64,000 nucleotides of DNA from Aquincola tertiaricarbonis (lineage in GTDB: Bacteria; Pseudomonadota; Gammaproteobacteria; Burkholderiales; Burkholderiaceae_C). Position 1 is the first letter of the stretch, and each line of letters opens with the position of its first letter. The translations under genes and the position numbers were made by a program. A model generated the notes under the pieces. It saw only the letters and a program-made list of their open reading frames with translations, made no database searches and was not told the DNA's origin. The DNA is taken from positions 3,596,001 to 3,660,000 of the forward strand of contig NZ_CP097636.1 in assembly GCF_023573145.1 (NCBI RefSeq), read 5' to 3'. Positions 52,360 through 64,000 of this stretch are shown here, one piece after another.

Positions 52360-52668
52360 TCAGCCCTTTTTCATGATCAATGCCAGCACGGCCATGGACA
52401 GCACGAAGCTGAACCACACGCTGGGCTCCTGCTCCAGCGAGAACCATTGCGCCAGGTGCTCACCCAGGCCTACCCAGGCCAGGTTGATGTAGGCGGCGGT
52501 GAGCAGGCCGATGAACAGCCGGTCGCCGCGCGTGGTGGCCATGGGCAGCCAGCCCTTGCGCATGACGGTGGGGCTCTTGAGCTCCCACACGGTCATGCCG
52601 ATGAGCATCAGCACGATGCAGGTGAAGAAGACGGCGACGGGCGTCGTCCAGACCATCCAGGCAAACAT
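52360..52668 (-). CDS. glpU: Small membrane protein of the glycerol transporter (DUF2160)
   Basis: A 102-residue protein with three or four membrane segments (MFAWMVWTTPVAVFFTCIVL, LFIGLLTAAYINLAWVGLGE, VWFSFVLSMAVLALIM). This DUF2160 family is tied to glycerol ABC operons as GlpU. The exact job is not established. Its ATG overlaps the upstream permease stop by one base (TGATG), so it is translationally coupled. Confidence 0.87.
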   Translation of the reverse strand: MFAWMVWTTPVAVFFTCIVLMLIGMTVWELKSPTVMRKGWLPMATTRGDRLFIGLLTAAYINLAWVGLGEHLAQWFSLEQEPSVWFSFVLSMAVLALIMKKG

Positions 52669-53468
52669 CAGACTCTCCCCATCGCGAACCCCTTCGCGAT
52701 GTAGTGGCGCACGAACCAGATCACGATGGCGCCCGGCACGATGGTGAGCACCCCGGCCGCGGCCAGCGTGGCCCAGTCCATGCCGGAGGCACTCACGGTG
52801 CGGGTCATCGTCGCGACGATGGGCTTGGCATCCACGCTGGTCAGCGTGCGCGCCAGCAGCAGCTCCACCCAGCTGAACATGAAGCAGAAGAACGCCGCCA
52901 CGCCCACGCCCGCCTTGATCAGCGGCAGGAAGATGGTGAGGAAGAAGCGCGGGAAGCTGTAGCCGTCGATGTAGGCGGTCTCGTCGATCTCGCGCGGGAT
53001 GCCGCTCATGAAGCCTTCCAGGATCCACACCGCCAGCGGCACGTTGAACACCAGGTGCGCCAGCGCCACGGCCAGGTGGGTGTCCATCAGGCCCACGGTG
53101 GTGTAGAGCTGGAAGAAGGGCAGCAGGAACACCGCAGGCGGCGTCATGCGGTTGGTCAGCAGCCAGAAGAAGACGTGCTTGTCGCCCAGGAAGCTGAAGC
53201 GGCTGAAGGCATAGGCTGCCGGCAGCGCCACCGTGATGCTGATCACCGTGTTGATGGCCACGTAGATCAGGCTGTTGATGTAGCCCGAGTACCAGCTCTC
53301 GTCGGTGAAGATGCGGTGGTAGTTGTCCCAAGTGAAGTCCTGCGGCCACAGGCTGAAGCTGGACAGGATCTCCTGGTTGGTCTTGAAGGACATCATCGTC
53401 ATCCAGTAGATCGGCAGGATGGCGAAGACGAGGTACAGCAGCAAGAACAGCGTGCGCTTCCGAGTCAT
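52668..53468 (-). CDS. glpQ: Glycerol ABC transporter permease
   Basis: A 266-residue MalG-type permease with six membrane segments. The EAA loop EGFMSGIPREIDETAYIDGY contacts an ATPase subunit. The N-terminal signature is YLVFAILPIYWMTMMSFKTN. It pairs with GlpP to form the glycerol channel. This transporter GlpQ is not the periplasmic diesterase of the same name. 90 bp separates it from glpP, and that gap holds a repeat. Confidence 0.92.
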   Translation of the reverse strand: MTRKRTLFLLLYLVFAILPIYWMTMMSFKTNQEILSSFSLWPQDFTWDNYHRIFTDESWYSGYINSLIYVAINTVISITVALPAAYAFSRFSFLGDKHVFFWLLTNRMTPPAVFLLPFFQLYTTVGLMDTHLAVALAHLVFNVPLAVWILEGFMSGIPREIDETAYIDGYSFPRFFLTIFLPLIKAGVGVAAFFCFMFSWVELLLARTLTSVDAKPIVATMTRTVSASGMDWATLAAAGVLTIVPGAIVIWFVRHYIAKGFAMGRV

Positions 53469-53497
53469 GACTGCCCCTCGTCAGATGGGTACATCTG

Positions 53498-53550
53498 CCG
53501 ATCCCCCGAGGGGATACGGCCCGGCTTGGGAGCGGCCCGGCGCTCGGGCC
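53498..53550. repeat. Diverged copy of the dispersed repeat inside the glp operon
   Basis: Carries CCCCCGAGGGG and CTTGGGAGCGGCCCGGCGCT; the latter 20-mer is identical to 63930-63949. It lies between glpP and glpQ and could fold on the operon transcript. Confidence 0.6.
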
Positions 53551-53558
53551 TGGTGGAG

Positions 53559-55546
<1,988 letters not shown>

Positions 55547-55547
55547 G

Positions 55548-56627
55548 TCAGTTGCGTCCGGCCGGGGCCACCAGCAGATCGCCCGCCGCATCGAACACGT
55601 AGGCCTGCGCGGGGTCGAGGTAAAGGGTGACGGTGCTGCCGAGGTCGAGCACATGCACGCCGGTGAGCTGGGCCACCACCTCACCCACCGCGGTGGCCAC
55701 GTGCACGAAGGTGTCCGAGCCGCTGATCTCGGCCAGCTCCACCTGGCCGGGCAGCGCCAGGTCGCCGGGGCGGCCGGTGACGCGGAACGCCGGCGCGCGC
55801 ACGCCCACGGTCAGGCTGCTGGCGCGGGCATCGTCGGCCAGCGCCAGCGGCAGCAGCGGGCCCCCGGCCAGCTGCACACCGCCGGCGGTGTGGCTGGCGG
55901 GCAGCAGGTTCATCGGCGGGTCGCTGAAGGCACGGGCCACGCGGATGGAACGCGGGCGGTGGAACACCTCCGAGGTGGGGCCGTACTGCAGCAGCTCGCC
56001 CGCGTCCATCACCGCGGTGTAGCCGCCCAGCAGCAGCGCTTCGGTGGGCTCGGTGGTGGCATAGACGACGGTGGATTCACCGCCGGCGAATAAGGCCACC
56101 AGTTCCTCGCGCAGCTCTTCGCGCAGCTTGTAGTCGAGGTTGACCAGTGGCTCGTCCAGCAGCAGCAGCGGCGCGCCCTTGGCCAGCGCACGGGCCATGG
56201 CCACACGCTGCTGCTGGCCGCCCGACAGCTCGGCGGGCAGCCGCTGCAGGAAGGGGTCGATGTGCAGCCGCTCGGCCAGCGCCTGGACCTGGCGGTCGAT
56301 GGCGGCGCGGTCGAGCCCGCCGCGCAGCTTCAGCGGCGAGGCGATGTTGTCGGCCACCGTCATCGACGGGTAGTTGATGAACTGCTGGTAGACCATGGCC
56401 ACGTTGCGGTCGCGCACCGGCACGCCGGTGACATCGCGGCCGTCCACCATCACCTTGCCATGGGAGGGCGTGTCCAGCCCCGCCATCAGCCGCATCAGCG
56501 AGGTCTTGCCGGCCTGGGTGGCGCCCAGCAACACCGTCACGGCATTGGGCTGCAGCCGCAGGTCGATCGGGTACAGGTGGTGCGCCGGCCCCACCTGCTT
56601 GTCGACGCGTTCGAGCGAGAGTTCCAT
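55548..56627 (-). CDS. glpS: Glycerol ABC transporter ATPase, H-loop-deficient subunit
   Basis: A 359-residue ATPase. Walker A is GATQAGKTS, signature ELSGGQQQRVAMARAL is canonical, Walker B is LLLLDEPLVNLD. At the switch position, YVTHDQ of ordinary subunits is replaced by YATTEP, so the H-loop His is missing. A TOBE-like domain follows. It starts 3 nt after the glpD stop. Together with GlpT it makes one complete and one degenerate nucleotide site. Confidence 0.92.
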   Translation of the reverse strand: MELSLERVDKQVGPAHHLYPIDLRLQPNAVTVLLGATQAGKTSLMRLMAGLDTPSHGKVMVDGRDVTGVPVRDRNVAMVYQQFINYPSMTVADNIASPLKLRGGLDRAAIDRQVQALAERLHIDPFLQRLPAELSGGQQQRVAMARALAKGAPLLLLDEPLVNLDYKLREELREELVALFAGGESTVVYATTEPTEALLLGGYTAVMDAGELLQYGPTSEVFHRPRSIRVARAFSDPPMNLLPASHTAGGVQLAGGPLLPLALADDARASSLTVGVRAPAFRVTGRPGDLALPGQVELAEISGSDTFVHVATAVGEVVAQLTGVHVLDLGSTVTLYLDPAQAYVFDAAGDLLVAPAGRN

Positions 56628-56630
56628 CGT

Positions 56631-58298
56631 CTACTTCTTCGTGGCCATTTCCGGCGGGAGGCCGGCCATGGTCTGATCGGCGGGGGTGGTTTCGCCGGGA
56701 AATTGCGCGGCCCACCAGGTGGCGACGGCCGCGCGTTGGGCTTCGGTCAGGTGCAGGCCCAGCTTGGTACGGCGCCACAGCGCGTCATCCGCGCTGCGGG
56801 CCCATTCATGCTCGTGCAGGTAGCGCAGCTCGGCCTCGTACAGGTAGGGCGCCACCTCGGCGCCCAACGAGGCCAGGCCGCCGGCTTCGGCCGGCAGGAA
56901 CAAGGCCACGCGGCTGCCATAGCTGCGGGCCCAGCGTTGGCGCATCGCGGCCGGCAGCCAGGGGTGGCTGCGGCCCAGCGCGGCCTCGAAGCGGGGGATG
57001 GCATCGGGCCGGGCCACGGGCGCCACCGCATCGCGGCGGCGGGCGGCGGCGGGGGCCGATACCGAGCGCGCCACATCGGGCCAGGCCGCGATGTCGCCGC
57101 CCGGCATCATGGCGCCGGCGGTCCAGGCGCCCTGCGCCAGGCCCAGCGGCGCCTGCAGCAGGTCGGCGGCCTCTTCGGCCAGCTTGCGGAAGGTGGTGAT
57201 CTTGCCGCCCCACACGCTGAGCAGCGGCGCGGCGCTGGTGTCCAGGTCCAGCAGGTAGTCGCGCGTCACGGCCGAGGCATCGCTCGATTCATCGTCCAGC
57301 AGCGGGCGCACGCCGCTGTAGGTCCACACCACGTCGGCCGCCGTCACCGGCTTGGCGAAGTAGCGGCTGGCCTGTTCGCACAGGTAGTCGATCTCCGACT
57401 GGTCGATGCGCGCGGTGCCGATGGGGCCGTGGTGCTCGATGTCGGTGGTGCCGATCAGCGTGAAGTCGTCTTCGTAGGGGATGGCGAAGATGATGCGCTT
57501 GTCGGGGTTCTGGAAGATGTAGGCATGGTCGTGCTCGAACATCTTCTTGACGACGATGTGCGAGCCCTTGATGAGCCGCAGGCTCTTGCTGCCTTGCAGC
57601 CGCGCCTGCTGCTTGAGGAACTGCGCCGTCCACGGGCCGGCGGCATTGACCAACGCCCGCGCCTGCACCGGCTGCAGCGTGCCGTCGGCATGGCGCAGCG
57701 TGGCGCTCCAGCCCTGCGGGCTGCGCTCGGCCTGGGTGCAGCTGGTGCGGGTGTAGACGGTGGCGCCGTGTTCCTGCGCGTCCAGCGCGTTCAGCAGCAC
57801 CAGGCGGGCGTCGTCCACCCAGCCGTCGGAGTAGACGAAACCTTTGGTGAAGCCCGGCTTCAGCGGCCGGCCGGCCGCGTGGCTGCGCAGGTCCACGGTC
57901 TTGCTGCCGGGCAGCACCTCGCGCTTGGCCAGGTGGTCGTAGAGGAAGAGTCCGGCGCGGATCATCCAGGCCGGCCGCAGGAAGTTGGCGCGCGGGTCGT
58001 GCGGCATCACGAAGCGCAGCGGCCACATGATGTGCGGCGCGGCCTTGATCAGCACCTCGCGCTCGGCCAGCGCCTTGCGCACCAGCGAGAACTCGTAGTA
58101 CTCCAGGTAGCGCAGGCCGCCGTGGATGAGCTTGGTGGACGACGAGGACGTGTGCTGGGCCAGGTCGTGCTGCTCGCACAGCACCACCTTGGCACCGCGG
58201 CCCGCCAGGTCGCGTGCAATGCCGGCGCCATTGATGCCGCCACCGACGACGAGCACGTCGCAGGTCAGGGGCTGGTCGCTGGAGGGCAGCGGATTCAA
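56631..58298 (-). CDS. glpD: Aerobic glycerol-3-phosphate dehydrogenase
   Basis: A 555-residue FAD enzyme: DVLVVGGGINGAGIARDLAG binds FAD; SSSSTKLIHGGLRYLEYYEF, YSDGWVDDARLVLLNAL and YSGVRPLLDDESSDAS are family landmarks. It oxidises glycerol-3-phosphate to dihydroxyacetone phosphate, passing electrons to quinone. First gene of the minus-strand glp operon, behind the promoter at 58383-58411 and the TTCGTT operators. GGAGACACGCCC precedes the ATG. Confidence 0.95.
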   Translation of the reverse strand: MNPLPSSDQPLTCDVLVVGGGINGAGIARDLAGRGAKVVLCEQHDLAQHTSSSSTKLIHGGLRYLEYYEFSLVRKALAEREVLIKAAPHIMWPLRFVMPHDPRANFLRPAWMIRAGLFLYDHLAKREVLPGSKTVDLRSHAAGRPLKPGFTKGFVYSDGWVDDARLVLLNALDAQEHGATVYTRTSCTQAERSPQGWSATLRHADGTLQPVQARALVNAAGPWTAQFLKQQARLQGSKSLRLIKGSHIVVKKMFEHDHAYIFQNPDKRIIFAIPYEDDFTLIGTTDIEHHGPIGTARIDQSEIDYLCEQASRYFAKPVTAADVVWTYSGVRPLLDDESSDASAVTRDYLLDLDTSAAPLLSVWGGKITTFRKLAEEAADLLQAPLGLAQGAWTAGAMMPGGDIAAWPDVARSVSAPAAARRRDAVAPVARPDAIPRFEAALGRSHPWLPAAMRQRWARSYGSRVALFLPAEAGGLASLGAEVAPYLYEAELRYLHEHEWARSADDALWRRTKLGLHLTEAQRAAVATWWAAQFPGETTPADQTMAGLPPEMATKK

Positions 58299-58337
58299 GG
58301 GCGTGTCTCCTGGGCAGGTCGCCGGCCGGGGCCGACG

Positions 58338-58385
58338 TTCGTTTGAAGTTCGTTTCGCGTTCGTTATCGCGCTTCTTTTTTCGTT
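58338..58385. promoter_or_regulatory. GlpR operator: TTCGTT direct repeats
   Basis: TTCGTT occurs at 58338, 58349, 58360 and 58380. The first three are spaced exactly 11 bp apart, placing them on one face of the helix. TTCG is the core of known GlpR half sites (TATGTTCGATAA type). The fourth copy overlaps the -10 of the glpD promoter and the first three cover its early transcribed region, so bound GlpR would block the operon. Confidence 0.75.
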
Positions 58386-58411
58386 TTAGCGGCTTTGTGG
58401 CGCGCTGACAA
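58383..58411 (-). promoter_or_regulatory. Sigma-70 promoter of glpD-S-T-P-Q-U-V
   Basis: TTGTCA (58406-58411) and TAAAAC (58383-58388) on the minus strand are separated by 17 bp, 5/6 and 4/6 matches to the sigma-70 hexamers. The start point would be near 58376, giving a leader of about 78 nt that contains three TTCGTT repeats. Confidence 0.75.
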
Positions 58412-58463
58412 GTAGGCAAACCGCCCGGAGCCAGCCACCGCATTTGCGCCTACCCTCCCAGCC

Positions 58464-59266
58464 GTGGCCCATTCGCTGAATCCCAATCCGCGCCAGGAAG
58501 GCATGCTGGCGCTCGTGAAGACGCGCGGTTCGGTGTCCGTCGAAACTCTGGCCGAGCACTTCGGCGTGACGCTGCAGACGGCCCGGCGCGATGTTCGTTT
58601 GCTGTCCGATGCGGGCCTGCTGGCTCGCTTTCACGGCGGCGCGCGCGTGCCCAGCTCCACCACCGAGAACATCGCCTACCGCCAGCGCCAGTTGCTCAAC
58701 GACGAGGCCAAGCGCCGCATCGCCCGCGCCGCCGCGCAGGCCCTGCCCGACGGCTGTTCGCTCATCCTCAACATCGGCACCACCACCGAGGCCATTGCGC
58801 ATGAGCTGCTGCAGCGCAAGGGGCTGCGCGTGATCACCAACAACCTGAACGTGGCGGCCATCCTGTCCGACAACCCCGACTGCGAAGTGATCGTGGCCGG
58901 CGGCGTGGTGCGCGGGCGCGACCGCGGCATCGTGGGCGAGGCAACGGTCGACTTCATCCGCCAGTTCAAGGTGGACGTGGGGCTGATCGGCATCTCGGCC
59001 ATCGAGAACGACGGCACGCTGCGCGACTACGACTACCGCGAGGTGAAGGTGGCGCGTGCCATCCTCGAACACTCGCGCGAGGTGTGGCTGGCCGCCGACC
59101 ACAGCAAGTTCAACCGGCCCGCGATGGTGGAGCTGGGCCGGCTGGAACAGGTGGACCGCCTGTTCACCGACCAGCCGCCGCCGGCCCCCTTTGCGCACCT
59201 GCTGGCCGAGGCCGGCGTGCAGTGCGTGGTGGCGGGTGAAGGCCACGAAGACGCAGGAGACAGACC

Positions 59267-59270
<4 letters not shown>
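58464..59270 (+). CDS. glpR: DeoR-family glycerol regulon repressor
   Basis: A 268-residue repressor. The N-terminal helix-turn-helix ([20 protein letters not shown]) is followed by a sugar-phosphate sensor domain ([55 protein letters not shown]). The likely inducer is glycerol-3-phosphate. The start is GTG 58464. Divergent from glpD across 165 bp that holds the operators, and overlapping glpK by 4 nt. Confidence 0.94.
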
Positions 59271-60766
<1,496 letters not shown>

Positions 60767-60768
60767 GC

Positions 60769-60789
60769 GGCAGCGCGCACCGCGCTGCC
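60769..60789. terminator. Hairpin between convergent glpK and M16 peptidase gene
   Basis: Perfect 9-bp stem GGCAGCGCG/CGCGCTGCC with loop CAC directly after the glpK stop. It can serve both convergent transcripts; no T-run follows. Confidence 0.55.
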
Positions 60790-60799
60790 CCGCCGCTGA

Positions 60800-62341
60800 T
60801 CAGCGCTTCGGTGCCTGCAGCCCGCCGCTGCCGAAGTCCAGCTCGCTGGCCTTCAGCCGCAGCGCCGTCGGGTCGGCCTTCGCCAGTTGGTCGAAGGCCT
60901 CGGGCGCGGCGCTGAAATCGCCCACCACCACGGTGCGCAGCGCGCCCTCGGTCCAGCGCCGGCCGGCAAAGGCCTGCACCTGGGCCGGCGTCACCGCCAG
61001 GATCTCTTCGACGAAGCGGTTCAGCTCCGACAGCGGCCGGCCGGTGGCCCAGCGTGCGGTGATCAGCGAAGCGATGCCGGCATTGGTGTCCAGCCGGCGC
61101 GCGAAGCTGCCCACCAGCGTGGCCTGGCGCGCGGCCAGTTCATCCGCGGTGGGCGGGTTGCCGGCCAACGCCAGCACCTGCTCGCGCAGCAGCTGCGCCA
61201 CCTGGGCCACGTTGCGGTGGTCGGTCTGCGCACTGGCGTCCCACACGCCGCCTTCGGGCTGCTGCTCCACGCCGGTGCCCACGCCATAGCTCAGGCCACG
61301 CTTGATGCGCACCTCCTGGTTCAAGCGCGCCGAATAGCCGCCGCCCAGCACGGCATTGGCCACCTGGGCGATGCGCAGTTCGGTCACGTCCTTCGGCGCC
61401 AGCGAGCTGTAGGGCGCCAGCACCAGCACGCTGCTCTGGCCCACGCCGGGCAGGTCCACCAGCACCGTGCGCGGCGCCAGCGGCGCGGGCGTGCCGTCGC
61501 GCCGCTGCAAGGGCGCGATGCGGCTGGCGCGCCAGCCGCCGAAGTGCTGGCGCGCCAGGGCCTGGCCGCGTTCGGGCGTCAGGTCGCCGGCCAGCACCAG
61601 CAGCGTCTCGTCGGGGCGGAAGCCCTGGCGGTGCAAGGCCACCAGGTCGTCGCGCCGCAGCCGACCCAGCGTGTCGGCGGTGGTCACGCTGCCGTAGGCG
61701 CTGGTGCCCCAGTACAGCCGGCGAGCCACCCGGCTGGCGATGCTGCCGGGGTCGCTGTCGCTCACCCGCAGGTTGTCGATGGCCTGCACCCGCAGCCGTT
61801 CCAGCTCGTCGGCGGCCAGCGTGGGCTGGCGCAGCACGTCGCTCATCAAGGACAAGGCGGCGTCCACACGCGGCGTGGTCACCGTCATGCCCAGGCTGGT
61901 GGAGCGCCAGCCGCTGCCGGCGTCGAGCGAGCCGCCCATCGCCTCGGCCTCGCGGGCGATCTCGGGCGCACTCACCGCGCGGCCCTGGCGGCGGGCGCCC
62001 TGGGTCAGGAGGCCGGCCAGCATGTCGGCGCGGCCGGCACGGTCCAGCGGGTCGGTCTCGGCCCCTACGCGCACCAGCAGCCAGGCGCTGACCAGCGGCA
62101 GCCCCTGGCGCGGGGCCACCACCACGCTCAGCCCGTTGGGCAGGCGGCTTTCATGCAGTGGCGGCACGGTGACGGGCCGCGGCGCGCCGGCCGGTGGCGG
62201 GCGGCTGAAGTCGTCGGCGTCGGTGGCGCTGCCCAGGCCGGCGGGGGCGCTGGCAGGGTTGGCGGGCTGGGCCTGCGCCGCCGAGGCGGCCAGCAGGGCC
62301 AGGGCGGGCAAGGCGCCCGCAAGGTCGCGGCGGCGCATCAT
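60800..62341 (-). CDS. M16 peptidase-like protein lacking the zinc motif
   Basis: A 513-residue exported M16 protein with signal peptide ending AASAAQAQ. The N-terminal M16 fold is present (SRLPNGLSVVVAPRQGLPLV), but the position of the HxxEH motif reads GRADMLAGLLTQGA, so it cannot bind zinc there. SYGVGTGVEQQPEG in the second half fits the M16C glycine/substrate-binding region. It is likely the inactive partner of the active subunit upstream, as in mitochondrial processing peptidase-type pairs. Its ATG overlaps that gene's stop by 4 nt. Confidence 0.88.
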   Translation of the reverse strand: MMRRRDLAGALPALALLAASAAQAQPANPASAPAGLGSATDADDFSRPPPAGAPRPVTVPPLHESRLPNGLSVVVAPRQGLPLVSAWLLVRVGAETDPLDRAGRADMLAGLLTQGARRQGRAVSAPEIAREAEAMGGSLDAGSGWRSTSLGMTVTTPRVDAALSLMSDVLRQPTLAADELERLRVQAIDNLRVSDSDPGSIASRVARRLYWGTSAYGSVTTADTLGRLRRDDLVALHRQGFRPDETLLVLAGDLTPERGQALARQHFGGWRASRIAPLQRRDGTPAPLAPRTVLVDLPGVGQSSVLVLAPYSSLAPKDVTELRIAQVANAVLGGGYSARLNQEVRIKRGLSYGVGTGVEQQPEGGVWDASAQTDHRNVAQVAQLLREQVLALAGNPPTADELAARQATLVGSFARRLDTNAGIASLITARWATGRPLSELNRFVEEILAVTPAQVQAFAGRRWTEGALRTVVVGDFSAAPEAFDQLAKADPTALRLKASELDFGSGGLQAPKR

Positions 62342-63861
62342 GGGCGGCTCCCGGTGGGGGTGGTGGCAGGCGGGGCGGCGGGTGGGGATGTGGCTGCGCT
62401 GCTGGCAGGCGGCGCTGCGCTGGCGGGCTGACCGCCAGCTGCCGGGCCCGAGGCAGCGGCGTCGGGCGCGGCAGCTGCCTGCACATAGCTCAGCGTCACG
62501 CGGTGCGCCTCCAGCACATGGCGGCGCAGCACACGCTGCACGTCGGCCGCGCGCACGGCCTGCAGCCGCTGCAGCTGCTGCTCAGCCTGGCGCGCATCGC
62601 CGTACTGGATCACTGCCCAGCCGGCGGCGGCGGCACGGCCGTTGGGCGTCTGCCTTTCCATCAGCGCGGCGGTGAGCAGCTGGGTGCGCACCTTGTCGAA
62701 TTCGGCCTGGCGGATGGGGCCGCGGGCCAGCGCCTCGATCTCGCGCATCAGCGCCTTCTCTAGCGCGGGCAGTTGCTGTTCGGCCGGCTGGCCACCCACC
62801 GCAATCGCATAGGCCACCAGCATGCCGGCGTCGGCGTTCAGGTGGGTCTGGAAGCCCGCGGCCTGGGCCACGCGGTCGCGGTACACCAGCGCCTGGTTCA
62901 TGCGCGACGACTCGCCACCGGCCAGCAGGGCCGACGCCACGTCCAGCGCGGCGGCGTCTTCGTCACGCGCGGCCGGGCCCTTCCAGATCAAGGCCACCGC
63001 GGGCAGCGGCACCCGCGGCGCCTGCAGCGTGGCGCGCAGGTCGGCCTGGCGCGGCGGCTCCTGCACCGTCACCCGCGGAATCGGCGTGGCCGGCCGGGGG
63101 ATGCGGCCGAAGTAGCGGTCCACCGCCGCGTCGAAGCGGGCGTCGTCCAGGTCGCCGGCCACGATCAGCACCGCGTTGTCGGGTCGGTAGTAGGTGCTGT
63201 GGAAGGCGCGCACGTCGTCCAGCGTGGCGGCGTTCAGGTCCTCGATGCTGCCCACCACCGGCCGGCGGTAGGGGTGGCGCTCGAAGGCGTAGCCCGGCAG
63301 CGCATTGAACAGGCGGCCGTAGGGGCTGGCCAGCACGCGCTGGCGCAGCTCTTCCTGCACCACGGCGCGCTCGCTGTCGAAGCTGGGCTGGTCCACCTCC
63401 AGGTTGGACATGCGCTCGGCCTCGGCCCACAGCAGCCGCTCTAGGTGGTTGGACGGCACCTCGCTTTGATAGGCGGTCGTGTCTTCGGCGGTGAAGGCGT
63501 TGTTCTGGCCGCCCACGTCCTCGGTCAGCCGGTCGAAGGTCTCGGACGGCATGTGCCGGGTGCGCTTGAACATCATGTGTTCGAACAGGTGCGCAAAGCC
63601 CGAGCGGCCGGCAGGATCGTCCTTGCCGCCGACCCGGTACCAGACCTGCACGCTGACGGTGGCGGTGCTGCGGTCGGGCAGTGCGATGACCTGCAGGCCA
63701 TTGGCCAGTGTGCGCTGGCGCAGGCCCAGCGGCGGCAGGCTGACGCTGCCGCGGGCAGGCGCCGTGGCTGCCTGTGTGGCCGACGCCAGCCAGGTCAGGC
63801 TGGCGGCCGCCGCCAAGCCTGCGATGGTCTGGCGGCGGGTGAGCGGAAGAAGATGCTTCAT
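62338..63861 (-). CDS. Active M16-family zinc peptidase
   Basis: About 507 residues from ATG 63861. An exported N terminus (TRRQTIAGLAAAASLTWLAS) precedes the catalytic domain with zinc motif GFAHLFEHMMFKRTRHMP (HLFEH) and the distal Glu region LLWAEAERMSNLEVDQ. The C-terminal segment is Ala/Pro/Ser-rich. It forms an operon with the inactive partner. The substrate is unknown. ATG 63870 and the frame to 63891 are alternatives. The n-region double Arg resembles a weak Tat signal. Confidence 0.9.
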   Translation of the reverse strand: MKHLLPLTRRQTIAGLAAAASLTWLASATQAATAPARGSVSLPPLGLRQRTLANGLQVIALPDRSTATVSVQVWYRVGGKDDPAGRSGFAHLFEHMMFKRTRHMPSETFDRLTEDVGGQNNAFTAEDTTAYQSEVPSNHLERLLWAEAERMSNLEVDQPSFDSERAVVQEELRQRVLASPYGRLFNALPGYAFERHPYRRPVVGSIEDLNAATLDDVRAFHSTYYRPDNAVLIVAGDLDDARFDAAVDRYFGRIPRPATPIPRVTVQEPPRQADLRATLQAPRVPLPAVALIWKGPAARDEDAAALDVASALLAGGESSRMNQALVYRDRVAQAAGFQTHLNADAGMLVAYAIAVGGQPAEQQLPALEKALMREIEALARGPIRQAEFDKVRTQLLTAALMERQTPNGRAAAAGWAVIQYGDARQAEQQLQRLQAVRAADVQRVLRRHVLEAHRVTLSYVQAAAAPDAAASGPAAGGQPASAAPPASSAATSPPAAPPATTPTGSRP

Positions 63862-63889
63862 GCGGGCCATGCTAGCTGGGGCACCCGGC

Positions 63890-63965
63890 ACCCCTGCGGG
63901 GCGCCACCCTCCGAGAGGGTCCGAGGCCGCTTGGGAGCGGCCCGGCGCTGGCCTCGGGGCCGCAC
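63890..63965. repeat. Diverged copy of the dispersed repeat
   Basis: Contains CTTGGGAGCGGCCCGGCGCT (63930-63949), identical to a segment at 53525-53544, with flanking inverted pieces CACCCCTGCGGGG and CCGAGAGGGT. It lies upstream of the M16 gene. The last 35 bases of the window show nothing I can assign. Confidence 0.6.
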
Positions 63966-64000
63966 CCTTTGGCCGACCGTTAAGCCGTGTGACGACCCTT

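Overview
The window is a high-GC chromosomal segment whose gene content points to a betaproteobacterium of the order Burkholderiales, probably near the Rubrivivax/Leptothrix/Aquincola group (inference). Supporting markers are a beta-type GshA, a DUF3567 protein, a PhaM-like granule protein, a two-gene cobalamin-dependent methionine synthase, a glnK-amtB pair behind a sigma-54 promoter, a Rhizobium-style glycerol ABC transporter, and a dispersed GC-rich intergenic repeat. I found no rRNA, tRNA, CRISPR array or prophage.

Layout. 1-5.3 kb: an end of an upstream gene, an unrecognised protein, an identical tandem 73-bp repeat, a hotdog thioesterase, the ABC-F ATPase Uup and a 5'-nucleotidase lipoprotein. 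5.4-12 kb: a porin, rdgC, two exported nucleoside phosphorylase-fold proteins and a TonB-dependent receptor, together suggesting nucleotide/nucleoside scavenging. 12-20.1 kb, all minus strand: gshA, kup, benE, gshB, then the glutathione-dependent formaldehyde pathway frmA-fghA and an IMPACT-family gene. 20.2-21.4 kb: an IS110-group insertion sequence inside a copy of the host repeat; a bridge-RNA-like fold with guides matching its own insertion site can be read upstream of the transposase. 21.5-25.4 kb: amtB, glnK, sigma-54 promoter, comM. 25.4-32 kb: di-heme peroxidase, AcpA-like phosphoesterase, DUF1501/DUF1800 pair. 32.1-37.5 kb: methionine synthase in two genes separated by two paralogous lipoproteins on the other strand; an SAH riboswitch precedes only the larger half. 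37.5-42.4 kb: an MHYT-GGDEF-EAL protein, a double-AAA ATPase and DUF3567. 42.5-50.4 kb: DUF3108 protein, FAH-family hydrolase (overlapping divergent start codons), aspartic protease, TraB/GumN protein, PhaM, FIST protein, EamA transporter, AraC regulator and CsbD. 50.5-60.8 kb: a glycerol regulon, glpD-S-T-P-Q-U-V on the minus strand and glpR-glpK on the plus strand, sharing a region with TTCGTT operators and a good promoter. 60.8-63.9 kb: a pair of M16 peptidases, one lacking the zinc motif.

How parts work together. Glycerol is imported by GlpSTPQUV, phosphorylated by GlpK and oxidised by GlpD under GlpR control. GshA and GshB make the glutathione that FrmA and FghA use to oxidise formaldehyde. 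GlnK gates AmtB under nitrogen control. The most striking item is the IS110 element: its junctions, core dinucleotide, donor sequence, target guide and guide-bearing RNA fold are all mutually consistent in this one sequence.
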